This document shows positions 16,179 through 24,158 of a stretch of DNA of 64,000 nucleotides, piece by piece. The position numbers were made by a program, and so were the translations under genes. The DNA is from an uncultured Collinsella sp. (lineage in GTDB: Bacteria > Actinomycetota > Coriobacteriia > Coriobacteriales > Coriobacteriaceae): positions 1 through 64,000 of the forward strand of contig CATWQC010000006.1 of assembly GCA_958352845.1 (NCBI GenBank), in the 5' to 3' direction. Numbering within the stretch: position 1 is the stretch's first letter; each line of letters opens with the position of its first letter. A model generated the notes under the pieces. The model was not told the origin of the DNA and searched no databases. It worked only from the letters and a program-made list of their open reading frames with translations.

Positions 16179-18821
16179 ATGGCTGCTCACCAGATTATCT
16201 ATACCTCGTGCCGCCGCGGCATAGAGGGGACCTCCGATGGCTTCCAGGTCTTCTCGTACGACGAGAAGCTTCCGTCTATTCCCGCAGCCGGTTCATCTCA
16301 GGGTTATAACGCTCTGTTTGTCGACCCTGTTCCGCACGATTTGGGCTTCTCTATCTTTGGCTATCATCCGCTCGATGGGGACTACTGTCTATACTGCAAC
16401 AACACCCGGCTGCCTCACGACTACATGGGACCGCAGGGGCGTTCGGGCAATATGTTGCGCCAGTCGTTTCTTGTTCCCTGGGCTGATATGTCGTTTGCGC
16501 CCATTGAGCTCATGGGCTCGTCTGTGCTGCGTTCGCAGATGGGGCCCGAAGTTCAGAGCGCGGAGAAGCCCGACTATCTGCCGTGCGTAGATTTGGCCCC
16601 CGCTGGCAATGTTGCTTTTGATGAAGTCTGCGAATGGCTCGAGGACGAGGACATGGCGGACTCCATGGGGGAGCTGCTGGCAAAGCTCTTTGCGGCAAAG
16701 ATGGGCGGCAAGCAGCTTGTTGTCGTTGCCACGGCGGAGGAAGCGGCTCAGATTATCGGAGCTATTTCTTATGCCTTGCCGCTGCGTTTGTCACGCCAAA
16801 TTTCCTTTGTGCTGGGTGCCGATGATGCAACCGAGGCGTCGGGCGATATCATCAACGCTTCTGCCGAGGCCATCGCGGCGGCTCCGGATTACGTGACAAG
16901 TGGTTGGATCGTCTTTGATCCCCATAACCCGGACAGCAATGGAACCTACGCAGGTGTTGACGGATATCTGGGATTTGTCGAGCTTTCCTATTCGCTGAAC
17001 CCCAAGCGCCTCGCGGATTTCTGCAGCTTTGTCCAGGAGCACACGACGGCCAAATTCATGTTGGGCGCACTGGACGATGCCCATGATTTGTGGGCACTGC
17101 TTGGAAAGAACGAGCCGGATGCGGACGCGGGCAGGCTTCTACGTGCACTCTCCTTTGCAGAGGCTTCGTCCGACGAGGCAACAAACGCGCAACTCACCAA
17201 TCAGCTCGTAGATTCGCTTGATACGCTGGCGGATATGGGTCTTGGCGTGCTCATCCCTGTTTTGAGCTATCTGCTGCGGCGTGTAGGCGGAATGGATGCC
17301 GAGAGGCGCGAGGGCGTGTGCGCCGTCGCGGCCGCTACGGTATCGCGTCTGCTTTCCGATGCCTCGGTGGCGCCGCGGGACTTCCCCAAACAGATGAGCT
17401 CTCTATGCGAATCTTGCTCACGTGCCGGCCTCGACCTTTTGGCAATTCTTCAGCGCGGCGGCGATTCTTCGTGGCTGTTTGCGCCGGGCGAGGTATCGGA
17501 CGTTCAAAAGATTATCGATTTGCTGGATCTGTTCTCTAAATCTGCTGCGGCCCGCAAGTGCACGCTGGAGGAAGCTGGTCCCGACGGCGAGCTTGGACGC
17601 TTTGCCGCTGGGGCCTTGCAAGCAGCCTTTGCTCTTGATCGCGTGAAGCTATCGACGGCTGTGATTGCCTATGTCAACGGGTTCACCCATTCGCTCGATG
17701 TTTACGAATCTGCCGTCGAGGCGGCGGTGACGGCGGTGTGCGCTGTTGCCCCGAAGGAGATTGACGGCATTTGGGGGGTCATCGCTGCTCGCGCTCCGTA
17801 TGCCAAGGTTGGAGAACTTCCGCGTGGTCTTGTGTGGCTGAGCGACCATGGACGCGAACAAGACATGGGAACCATGTTCTCGTTTGGCTTGGGTCACGTC
17901 GAGGGCGTAGAGGCTGCGTCGGATCTGTATAAAATCTGCTGTAGGGAAGGATTCCCTACTCATAAGGCGCTTGCCATAGGTTATACCGATGCTACGTCCC
18001 TATATGTTGCTTACCTGTTGAGCTGTCGCAGCGAAAAAGCGACCTCAATACTTCGTGAGCTTGTTGAATCGCTTGCCAAGGCGGCTCCCAGTAACAAGTT
18101 GGTATGTTGCCCGCCCATGGTAAAAACGATGGGCACTGCTTCGCATGGCCTTGCGGATGGAATCGATCCTTTGAATCCCTCAAAAGAAGATCTTAGGACG
18201 TTGCGCGCCCTTTATGGCTATTCCCGGGCTGCGAATGCGGCGGTGCTTGGTCGCCAGGGCATGCTCGCACTGACACTTGCGGAGTTGGGGAGGGCTTCTC
18301 AGGCGAGCGCGGATTTCAGGGCATATCAGGGAATCCCAGATATCCTAAAAAGCTACCGTGGGGCTGTCGATTTTTCCGACGTTGAGGGCCGTGATCGAGA
18401 TAGGATCTGCGACGCTTTCGCCCAGGGTGTTTTGGGATGTTGCAAGGACCTTGGCGATTTTGCCTTTGCCATGGCTGCAATGTCGGCCACTTGCTGGTTG
18501 CCTGTCTTCGAGGCCTGCGCCCAGCTTGCTTTAAAGTATTCGCGCGGCAGACAGGGATCGTTTGATCGCTTGGCACTGGTTCTTTCGTACCTAGCGGTTT
18601 ACGGAGTGAATCGCGAAGACATGCACGCCGCTATGGGCAAGGTCCTTCCCAAAGTTAAGCTCGAAAACCATGGCGCCCTTAAGCACGAATGTGCCCGTTA
18701 CTGCGGGCCCCGCGCGCTCGAGGCGCTGGGAATTACGGCTCCTGCCGATGTTGCGCAACAGATTGACGCGATTCTCGCTGACAATGTCAAAAAGGGCGGG
18801 TTGCCGTTCTTTAGAAAGTAG
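16179..18821 (+). CDS. GTPase-associated protein 1 (GAP1-type)
   Basis: The 880-residue protein opens with YTSCRRGIEGTSDGFQVFSYD and the LRQSFLV segment, which match my memory of the GAP1 N-terminal domain type 2. A middle region to about 290 (with LPLRLSRQISFVLGADDA) resembles the GAP1 middle domain, and the rest is a long helical array. In published comparative genomics, GAP1 proteins form dyads with DO-GTPases and are proposed to regulate or sense for them in conflict or stress systems. Its gene is separated from the GTPase gene by 3 bp with AAGGAG overlapping the previous end. The 3' end contains a copy of the locus operator (18749-18760). Confidence 0.75.
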   Translation: MAAHQIIYTSCRRGIEGTSDGFQVFSYDEKLPSIPAAGSSQGYNALFVDPVPHDLGFSIFGYHPLDGDYCLYCNNTRLPHDYMGPQGRSGNMLRQSFLVPWADMSFAPIELMGSSVLRSQMGPEVQSAEKPDYLPCVDLAPAGNVAFDEVCEWLEDEDMADSMGELLAKLFAAKMGGKQLVVVATAEEAAQIIGAISYALPLRLSRQISFVLGADDATEASGDIINASAEAIAAAPDYVTSGWIVFDPHNPDSNGTYAGVDGYLGFVELSYSLNPKRLADFCSFVQEHTTAKFMLGALDDAHDLWALLGKNEPDADAGRLLRALSFAEASSDEATNAQLTNQLVDSLDTLADMGLGVLIPVLSYLLRRVGGMDAERREGVCAVAAATVSRLLSDASVAPRDFPKQMSSLCESCSRAGLDLLAILQRGGDSSWLFAPGEVSDVQKIIDLLDLFSKSAAARKCTLEEAGPDGELGRFAAGALQAAFALDRVKLSTAVIAYVNGFTHSLDVYESAVEAAVTAVCAVAPKEIDGIWGVIAARAPYAKVGELPRGLVWLSDHGREQDMGTMFSFGLGHVEGVEAASDLYKICCREGFPTHKALAIGYTDATSLYVAYLLSCRSEKATSILRELVESLAKAAPSNKLVCCPPMVKTMGTASHGLADGIDPLNPSKEDLRTLRALYGYSRAANAAVLGRQGMLALTLAELGRASQASADFRAYQGIPDILKSYRGAVDFSDVEGRDRDRICDAFAQGVLGCCKDLGDFAFAMAAMSATCWLPVFEACAQLALKYSRGRQGSFDRLALVLSYLAVYGVNREDMHAAMGKVLPKVKLENHGALKHECARYCGPRALEALGITAPADVAQQIDAILADNVKKGGLPFFRK
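18749..18785 (+). promoter_or_regulatory. Operator copy 3 with -10, inside the GAP1 gene
   Basis: A perfect TGTTGCGCAACA (18749-18760) lies in the coding end of the GAP1 gene. GACAAT (18780-18785) begins at the 20th base after it, the same register as at the other promoters. The next gene starts about 64 bp further on. It could be an internal promoter for the last three genes of the operon. Confidence 0.5.
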
Positions 18822-18848
18822 GTAAGTTTAAGCAGACGGGTGATGACC

Positions 18849-19250
18849 ATGGGGTTGTTTAATAAGGTTTCTGGGCTGGCGCAGGGCGCTTACGGTAAGG
18901 CGGCAGGCTATTCCGATGCCGATGAGTCGTTTATCGGCGCCGATGTCGATGGCATGATTTGCCATATGGGTCTTTATCCCAACTACATTAAGCTCCGCAC
19001 TAGGGAGCCGCGCACCGAGCAGATTAAGCGTGCTATGGAAGATCCTATTTCTGCGTTGGTTGGCCCGGCTCAAGAGGTCGAGCGCATCATCCGCGTGGGC
19101 AGCCACGTTCGAGATTTTGAGCGTTGGACCGAGTTTGGCAAGCGTTGCTATACGCTCAAGATTATGGGCACCAGAAAGCTTGTTCGCATTCGCTTGGTTC
19201 CGGCTGATGGCCAGCGCTTTGAGAACTACGTGATAAGTCATTGGATGTAA
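18849..19250 (+). CDS. Small protein of unknown function (MGLF start)
   Basis: The product is about 133 residues, with a short amphipathic MGLFNKVSG start and then alternating charged and hydrophobic segments that look beta-rich. It has no cysteines of a zinc ribbon and no membrane segment. In-frame starts also exist at 18840 (GTG) and 18843 (ATG). I choose 18849 because two other locus proteins (19633, 24159) also begin MGLF, although the ribosome site is weak for all three. It lies just after the internal operator. No family is recognised. Confidence 0.55.
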   Translation: MGLFNKVSGLAQGAYGKAAGYSDADESFIGADVDGMICHMGLYPNYIKLRTREPRTEQIKRAMEDPISALVGPAQEVERIIRVGSHVRDFERWTEFGKRCYTLKIMGTRKLVRIRLVPADGQRFENYVISHWM

Positions 19251-19295
19251 CGAAGACGGCGGGTTGCTCGTTCTGATAGGAAGAAGGTAAGAAGA

Positions 19296-19574
19296 ATGGC
19301 TGGAAGCGGTTCTTGGCGTCCTCAATATGATTCGAGGAGGCAAAAGGGTGGACATGGCGCGTACTCGCCGAGCAAGATGTCTTTTTCTGAGCACAGGAGG
19401 CGTGGGCCTTCTGTTTACTTTGCCGCCAACTGGGTGCTCATTGGCGTCGTGGGGGCTTTGGCAATGCTGCTCATCGGCCTTACGGCGCTCATTCGAGGCA
19501 GCTGGGAAGGCTTTCTGTTTGCCCTGGTGGCAGCGTTTATTTGCTACAAGCTGTTTTTCCATAAGCGCTCGTAG
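19296..19574 (+). CDS. 92-residue membrane protein
   Basis: A basic 40-residue N-terminus rich in Arg, Ser and Gly precedes two hydrophobic segments (about residues 42-66 and 70-86) and a basic tail. AAGAAGGTAAGAAG precedes the ATG. It sits between two small soluble genes at the end of the main operon. It may help anchor the locus complex, as with the membrane proteins at 4661, 4819 and 5266. The function is unknown. Confidence 0.6.
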   Translation: MAGSGSWRPQYDSRRQKGGHGAYSPSKMSFSEHRRRGPSVYFAANWVLIGVVGALAMLLIGLTALIRGSWEGFLFALVAAFICYKLFFHKRS

Positions 19575-19632
19575 GGGAGCGATGGGTTTTAGTTTCCCTG
19601 TATGCAACTACTAATCAAAATAGGAGAATATC

Positions 19633-20457
19633 ATGGGACTGTTTGGCTCTTTTGTTCAAGCATTTAAAGACGGATACAACGGCGTAGACGAAGAGCAGGA
19701 CACTGCGCCTTTCACTAAGGGGAATACTGCTCAAAAACCCGCACCCGCAAAGGAGACTGCCCCTGCTCAAAAGCAGGCTGCCTCCGAGGAGCCAAAGTTC
19801 TGCGGTGCGTGCGGCGCCTCCCTTGAGCCAGGCACCAAGTTCTGTCCCAAGTGTGGCAAGCCGGTGATGGGCGTTGCGCCGGAGGGTCAGGCCGCTCCGG
19901 CGGAGCCTCCGCATCTTATGCCGACCAATACATGGCAAGCGTATTTGGATACGGGGCTCAACCAGCTATCCTTACTCGAAGGAGTTGCAGCTTTCCAAAG
20001 GGTCACGCATGCCGATCCTGTTTTTGGAACTGAAGAGGTTAATTCTTACTTCCTGCTTCGCGGTGACAGGGTGGCTATTCAAGAGGTTGCTAGAACTCTC
20101 CGAGAAGTATCAGAACAGTTCTTCAACGACCAACTCTACATTAATGTTGGCACGTTGGCCGAGGATTACCGACAGGTCATTCGCATTAAATCTGCTAATG
20201 TGGAAGCGCGCTTTGAAGATATGCTATACCTCACGCTTGTGCAAAAAAACGTGATGGACGGTGCTGTTTATTATCTGTATATGAGCGGCGACGCCCTCGA
20301 GTTGGTCGCCAAGCGTGATGCTCGAACCCGCGATGAGAATAAGAGGCTTGATGAATTTAACAGTCGTGCTGATATCTTTGGTGATTTTGGATCGACTGCA
20401 AAGCTGGTGGCTCTTACCGCTTTCGGTATCATGAACAACTACCAAATGAATGGCTAA
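19633..20457 (+). CDS. Zinc-ribbon protein with C-terminal alpha/beta module
   Basis: The 274-residue protein begins MGLFGSFVQAF, then has a Lys/Ala/Pro-rich linker and a zinc ribbon (C57, C60, C71, C74). About 170 residues of alpha/beta sequence follow, ending in the VALTAFGIMN segment. The C-terminal module resembles the repeated modules of the larger protein at 24159, which has the same order of MGLF, zinc ribbon, module. It is the last gene of the main operon and is followed by a strong terminator at 20535. The role is unknown; a shared adaptor fold is the best description. Confidence 0.65.
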   Translation: MGLFGSFVQAFKDGYNGVDEEQDTAPFTKGNTAQKPAPAKETAPAQKQAASEEPKFCGACGASLEPGTKFCPKCGKPVMGVAPEGQAAPAEPPHLMPTNTWQAYLDTGLNQLSLLEGVAAFQRVTHADPVFGTEEVNSYFLLRGDRVAIQEVARTLREVSEQFFNDQLYINVGTLAEDYRQVIRIKSANVEARFEDMLYLTLVQKNVMDGAVYYLYMSGDALELVAKRDARTRDENKRLDEFNSRADIFGDFGSTAKLVALTAFGIMNNYQMNG

Positions 20458-20534
20458 GCTAACTTGGAGGGTTCCAAGTCGTAAAGCGATTTGCCAATTT
20501 TGTGTTGATCAACTGTACGCGCGCAAGCTATATA

Positions 20535-20579
20535 ATCCGCCCTCATTTCTTGCTTAAGGAAATGAGGGCGGATTTGTTG
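20535..20579 (+). terminator. Intrinsic terminator of the main operon
   Basis: A perfect 15-bp stem (ATCCGCCCTCATTTC, 20535-20549, with its complement at 20559-20573) has a 9-nt loop and is followed by TTGTTGTT. It lies 78 bp after the last stop codon of the rightward operon. Confidence 0.85.
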
Positions 20580-20607
20580 TTAGGGCCAGAGGCTCATCTT
20601 GTTATAA

Positions 20608-20632
20608 GAATGGGGCGGTCAAAGCCGCCCCA
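20608..20632 (-). terminator. Intrinsic terminator for the 20646 gene
   Basis: TGGGGCGG and CCGCCCCA (20611-20632) form a GC-rich stem. On the minus strand a T-containing tract (ATTCTT) follows it, directly after the stop of the leftward gene. Confidence 0.7.
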
Positions 20633-20645
20633 TTTACATATTATG

Positions 20646-21071
20646 CTAGGGGAGTGTCTTCGCTCCCATTGCTGTGCTTTCGGTTGCAATGTTGCCGATG
20701 GCCTTCATAAGACTTTCGACTTGTTTGTTGGTCGTCGCATTGTTTCCGGAGAGATCACAGCGCCACGCCATGAGCTTTGCGTTGCTAGAGCATGCTTCTA
20801 CCGTTATGTAGATGCGTGCCGGTCCTTCGGGACGAAGCAGATTCAGTTCTAAGGCTCGCAGGCGCTTTCCAAAAAAGACACCTCCCTGGATTGCCTCGAG
20901 TCCCGTACGCACGGTTATGCGCAACCCCTCTTGCCTTGCGGCCCGAAATACGAAATCGGACCATGTTGTGTCTGCAAAGCGCTGAGCTCCGGACACCACT
21001 ATGGGCCCCATGGGGTATCCGGGCGCGCATCGTTTCTGTAGTTGTTCGACAGTGATATCTGATGCGGTCAT
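20646..21071 (-). CDS. Small protein of unknown function, divergent from the kinase-FHA pair
   Basis: The 141-residue product has no zinc ribbon or membrane segment. Its start is set by AAAGGAGG directly before the ATG at 21071, which excludes the 30 codons upstream. The centre (RALELNLLRPEGPARIYITVEA) and the final helix look like a shortened version of the alpha/beta module seen in the 19633 and 24159 proteins, but the match is loose. It has its own promoter from the bidirectional operator at 21149 and its own terminator. Confidence 0.65.
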   Translation of the reverse strand: MTASDITVEQLQKRCAPGYPMGPIVVSGAQRFADTTWSDFVFRAARQEGLRITVRTGLEAIQGGVFFGKRLRALELNLLRPEGPARIYITVEACSSNAKLMAWRCDLSGNNATTNKQVESLMKAIGNIATESTAMGAKTLP

Positions 21072-21123
21072 GCGGCCTCCTTTCACAATTTGCCTGCATA
21101 GGGCAGGCGTTCTCTCAGTGCAA

Positions 21124-21185
21124 ATTATCCGACAGCCCTTTTCGTGCCTGTTGCGCAACATATTCGGGCATGCCTGCGTGATACT
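21124..21185. promoter_or_regulatory. Operator copy 4 in a bidirectional promoter
   Basis: TGTTGCGCAACA at 21149-21160 is flanked on both sides by -10 hexamers at the same distance. GATACT (21180-21185) serves the kinase, and GATAAT on the minus strand (plus-strand 21124-21129) serves the 20646 gene. No -35 consensus is present, so the palindrome occupies the -35 region on both strands. This is the clearest example of the motif. Confidence 0.7.
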
Positions 21186-21214
21186 TTTGCTCAGACGATT
21201 GCAATGGGGGAGCC

Positions 21215-23086
21215 ATGGATAATTTGGAACAGCTCGAGGTTGTGCAGCTTGATGGTTTTACGCCCAGCATTCCTGCGGAGCCCGGGCGTGAACAGGAGCT
21301 CGCATCGCGTTTTAATATGCTCTTTCTTCAACCGGGGAGCACGCTTCATGGTGGTTTTGGTGCGGTTGCCAAGGTGGTGAACCTTTACGAAGAGGTTTTT
21401 GCCCTCAAGCGGTTAAACGCACCCGATTCCAACAGCGATTGCTCGCCTTCTGAGCTGAGGGAGATGCTGTTCGAAGAATATAAAAACCAGCTCACAGTAT
21501 CTAGGCTAAAAGGATTTCCACAGGTCTATGGCTATGGGTCGTGGAAGGGCGAGCCGCTTATCCTTATGGAATGGATCGAGGGCACTACGCTGGCGCATGC
21601 TGTACCCGATCTGCCCCATGAAGGCGACGGTGTTCAGGGTGAAGTCGTGGCGCAAGTGGGCATTTCGGTCTTGGAGATCTTGCAGGGTGTCGAACGCCTG
21701 AACAGCCGCCTTGTGCATCGCGATATTTCCCCGAATAACATTATGTTTCGCACCAAGGATATGAGCCTGTCTCAGCAGGTTGCTGCCGGCGCCTTCGATA
21801 CGTGCCTGATCGATTTTGGCAATTCGACCACAGAATGCCAAGATATTCCCATGGCCTTTACGCAGCGTGTGGGCATGATGCGTGGCGCCACGCGAGATTA
21901 CGCTCCTCCCGAGATGCTGACGGCAGACGTGGAGGGCGTGGAAGAGCTTAGAAGCAATCCTGCGATTGATATCTATGCACTCTGCAGCGTGCTGTACGAA
22001 CTTTATGCGGGGCATACACCATTCGACCTTACCCACTCTCTTGGGGGATCAGATTATCGTACCAAAATGAGTGTGGATCCAAAACCGCTTGTGGCGCGGC
22101 GCACATACGAGGAGCCGTTGCTCAATGCGATTATGAGCGGTATCAGGCCCTCCCAGGAGGCCAGACCAACGGTGGATGGTCTTTTGTATGAGCTTGAATG
22201 CTGGTATGAGGGTCGTCAACGAAACGGAACGGTCGCAGCTCCTAAGCCGGTTGAAATGCCCGAAAAATATGATGCGGATTCGGGCTGGGATGAAACGACG
22301 CCTGTTGGCAATGCGGTGGTCGTACCTCTTACGGAATCCAACCCGTTCGAGAACGACTTTGTGGCTCCGGTGGCAGAATCGGCAACTGTGCCTATGCCGC
22401 ATGCTGAGGAGCGTTTTGAAGCGTCCCGTAAAACTCCGGTGTCCGAGCCGGAGCCAACAGGGGACGCTTGGTCTGAGCCTGATGTTTATTTTGATGCTTC
22501 CGGTGCGGAGCACGTTCCGGTTCCCACGCCGGTGCCGGTGCCTACGCCTGGCACCGCACGGAGTGCGGCAGGCGCCGCGGCGGCGGGGGCTGGCGCTGCA
22601 TCGACGGCGAGGGCCGGCGCTGCATCCGCCGCAGCCGCTGCTGGTGCCGCTGGGGGCTCGGCAGCCGCCGGGGCCGCTGCGGGGGCTGCATCGCCGCGAC
22701 CGAAAAGAGGTGGAGGATCAGGCGCTGCCCGCGCCTCGAAACCCCGTTCCGCATCTGCCTCTTCGAGCCCCGTGCCGCCGCCCCCTGTTCCCTCGGGCTT
22801 TTCGAGTTCGAGAAAAAAGAAACGAGGGGCCGTTTCGAGCAGTGGCACATCTATTGGGTTTAGGGACGTTCGTCATTCGCGTCCCGTGCGAAAACTCGGT
22901 TGGCGATTGCTGATAATTTTGGCAATCATGTTTGCGCTTAGCGTAGTGTCGTGTGCCGCGCGGATTGCATTTTGGTCGGAACTCCCCGGCCACCAGGAGA
23001 GTTCTGAGGTTCAAGAAACGAATTGCGTTAGCGATGATAGTCGGGACGTAGTCCCTGCTGAGGAGGATGTTTTATGGCAGAGATAA
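21215..23086 (+). CDS. Membrane Ser/Thr protein kinase with low-complexity linker
   Basis: The 623-residue protein has a kinase domain at about residues 40-330 with a GGFGAV loop, VFALK (K65), HRD (168-170), DFG (200-202) and PPE (231-233). A Glu/Pro/Thr linker follows, then a 60-residue Ala/Gly tract, a basic Ser/Pro segment and one membrane segment (about 567-585) with a short tail of about 35 residues. It is a paralog of the kinase at 789 (shared FPQVYGYGS and EPLILMEW/DPLILMEW blocks) but lacks the DUF6273 domain. GGGGGAG precedes the ATG. Its last 13 bp overlap the FHA gene, so the two are translationally coupled. Confidence 0.85.
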   Translation: MDNLEQLEVVQLDGFTPSIPAEPGREQELASRFNMLFLQPGSTLHGGFGAVAKVVNLYEEVFALKRLNAPDSNSDCSPSELREMLFEEYKNQLTVSRLKGFPQVYGYGSWKGEPLILMEWIEGTTLAHAVPDLPHEGDGVQGEVVAQVGISVLEILQGVERLNSRLVHRDISPNNIMFRTKDMSLSQQVAAGAFDTCLIDFGNSTTECQDIPMAFTQRVGMMRGATRDYAPPEMLTADVEGVEELRSNPAIDIYALCSVLYELYAGHTPFDLTHSLGGSDYRTKMSVDPKPLVARRTYEEPLLNAIMSGIRPSQEARPTVDGLLYELECWYEGRQRNGTVAAPKPVEMPEKYDADSGWDETTPVGNAVVVPLTESNPFENDFVAPVAESATVPMPHAEERFEASRKTPVSEPEPTGDAWSEPDVYFDASGAEHVPVPTPVPVPTPGTARSAAGAAAAGAGAASTARAGAASAAAAAGAAGGSAAAGAAAGAASPRPKRGGGSGAARASKPRSASASSSPVPPPPVPSGFSSSRKKKRGAVSSSGTSIGFRDVRHSRPVRKLGWRLLIILAIMFALSVVSCAARIAFWSELPGHQESSEVQETNCVSDDSRDVVPAEEDVLWQR

Positions 23087-24054
23087 CGCCGCGCCGTATC
23101 ATGTTCGAGGATTTAAGAGGGTTTGCGGGCCTCGACTATCACGATGCGTGCTGCCTATTACTTTCCGTTCGGCATGTTACCGGCGGCATGTCTCCTCGTG
23201 AGTCGCTCGAGGTCATGCATCGTTCGAGCATCATGCGAAATTACGTGGATATTGTTCCTTCCAAAACGAATCCCTCGCATTTCGGCGACTTGCAAAACGC
23301 CTCGCTCAACGTTATGGCGCGACTGGCGGCGCGGCAGGGCTCCGGCGCGGCATCGCGCGTTAAAATCGCCGATCACTATCGCGGGCCGGCGGCTCATGCT
23401 ATGGCTGATGCATTCGATGCGTGGGGATTGAGCGGGCAGACGTATCTTAATGCGGTCAGGTGTATCGACATGGCAGTGCTTCCTGCCGGCAAGGATAGAG
23501 CCGCTCTGTTTGTCATGCTGTTTGTGGTGGCAGGCTGCCTCCAGGATCCGACGCGCGCGGCGGAGCAGGTCGAGGACTTTCTGGAGCGATGCATGGGTGG
23601 GCACTTTAGCTCAACGACGCTTAGGCTCGATAACGGCAAGAGCGGTTATGTCTCCGCAGCGAGTCCTGTTGATAGCGCTTCCACAACGCTAGGCCTTATC
23701 TTGCGGGAGGGCAGTGTCGTGCGCCTGCCGGCATATGAGCTGTCCCAAGATCCAGAAGGCACTGTCATTGGCTATTTGCCAACTGGTACAAACGTGATCG
23801 GTGCGCCCGATGGCTGTGTAAGCGCACGTCACCTTCGTATTTGGTGCGAGGGCAGTCGTTGGTATGCGCAGGGTTTGGGCTCGACAGCTGGAACGGTGCT
23901 CAAGCGCGGCGCAGAAGGCTTGACGGTCGTTGAGCCCCCGAGTTCTGAGGCCGAGCCGGGCCGTGAGTACCCGCCGGTGGAAATCAAAGTGGGCGATGAG
24001 CTTTGCCTTGGCGGCAAAGTGACGTATATCGTTGCGCGAGGCAAAATCGGATAG
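23074..24054 (+). CDS. FHA-domain protein coupled to the upstream kinase
   Basis: The 326-residue protein is a paralog of the FHA protein at 2961, with the same helical N-terminal half (HYRGPAA, VAGCLQ) and a C-terminal FHA domain (GTVIGY, VSARHLRIW, LGSTAGTVL). The GR arginine is replaced by Tyr and the N of the usual STNGT is Ala, so phosphopeptide binding may be altered. GAGGAGG lies before the ATG inside the kinase gene. It probably docks to kinase-phosphorylated threonines in this locus, by analogy with other kinase-FHA pairs. Confidence 0.8.
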   Translation: MAEITPRRIMFEDLRGFAGLDYHDACCLLLSVRHVTGGMSPRESLEVMHRSSIMRNYVDIVPSKTNPSHFGDLQNASLNVMARLAARQGSGAASRVKIADHYRGPAAHAMADAFDAWGLSGQTYLNAVRCIDMAVLPAGKDRAALFVMLFVVAGCLQDPTRAAEQVEDFLERCMGGHFSSTTLRLDNGKSGYVSAASPVDSASTTLGLILREGSVVRLPAYELSQDPEGTVIGYLPTGTNVIGAPDGCVSARHLRIWCEGSRWYAQGLGSTAGTVLKRGAEGLTVVEPPSSEAEPGREYPPVEIKVGDELCLGGKVTYIVARGKIG

Positions 24055-24084
24055 CTGCAGTTTCTACATCCAACCGTTCGGCGG

Positions 24085-24121
24085 TGTTGCGCAACGTTTT
24101 TTGTCCTTTTGGGTTTACAAA
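24085..24121 (+). promoter_or_regulatory. Operator copy 5 with -10
   Basis: TGTTGCGCAACG (24085-24096), one base off the perfect palindrome, is followed at the usual distance by TACAAA (24116-24121). The gene starts 38 bp further on. Confidence 0.5.
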
Positions 24122-24158
24122 AAGATAAAGGTATCGTTCCGACGAGAAAGGGCATGTT

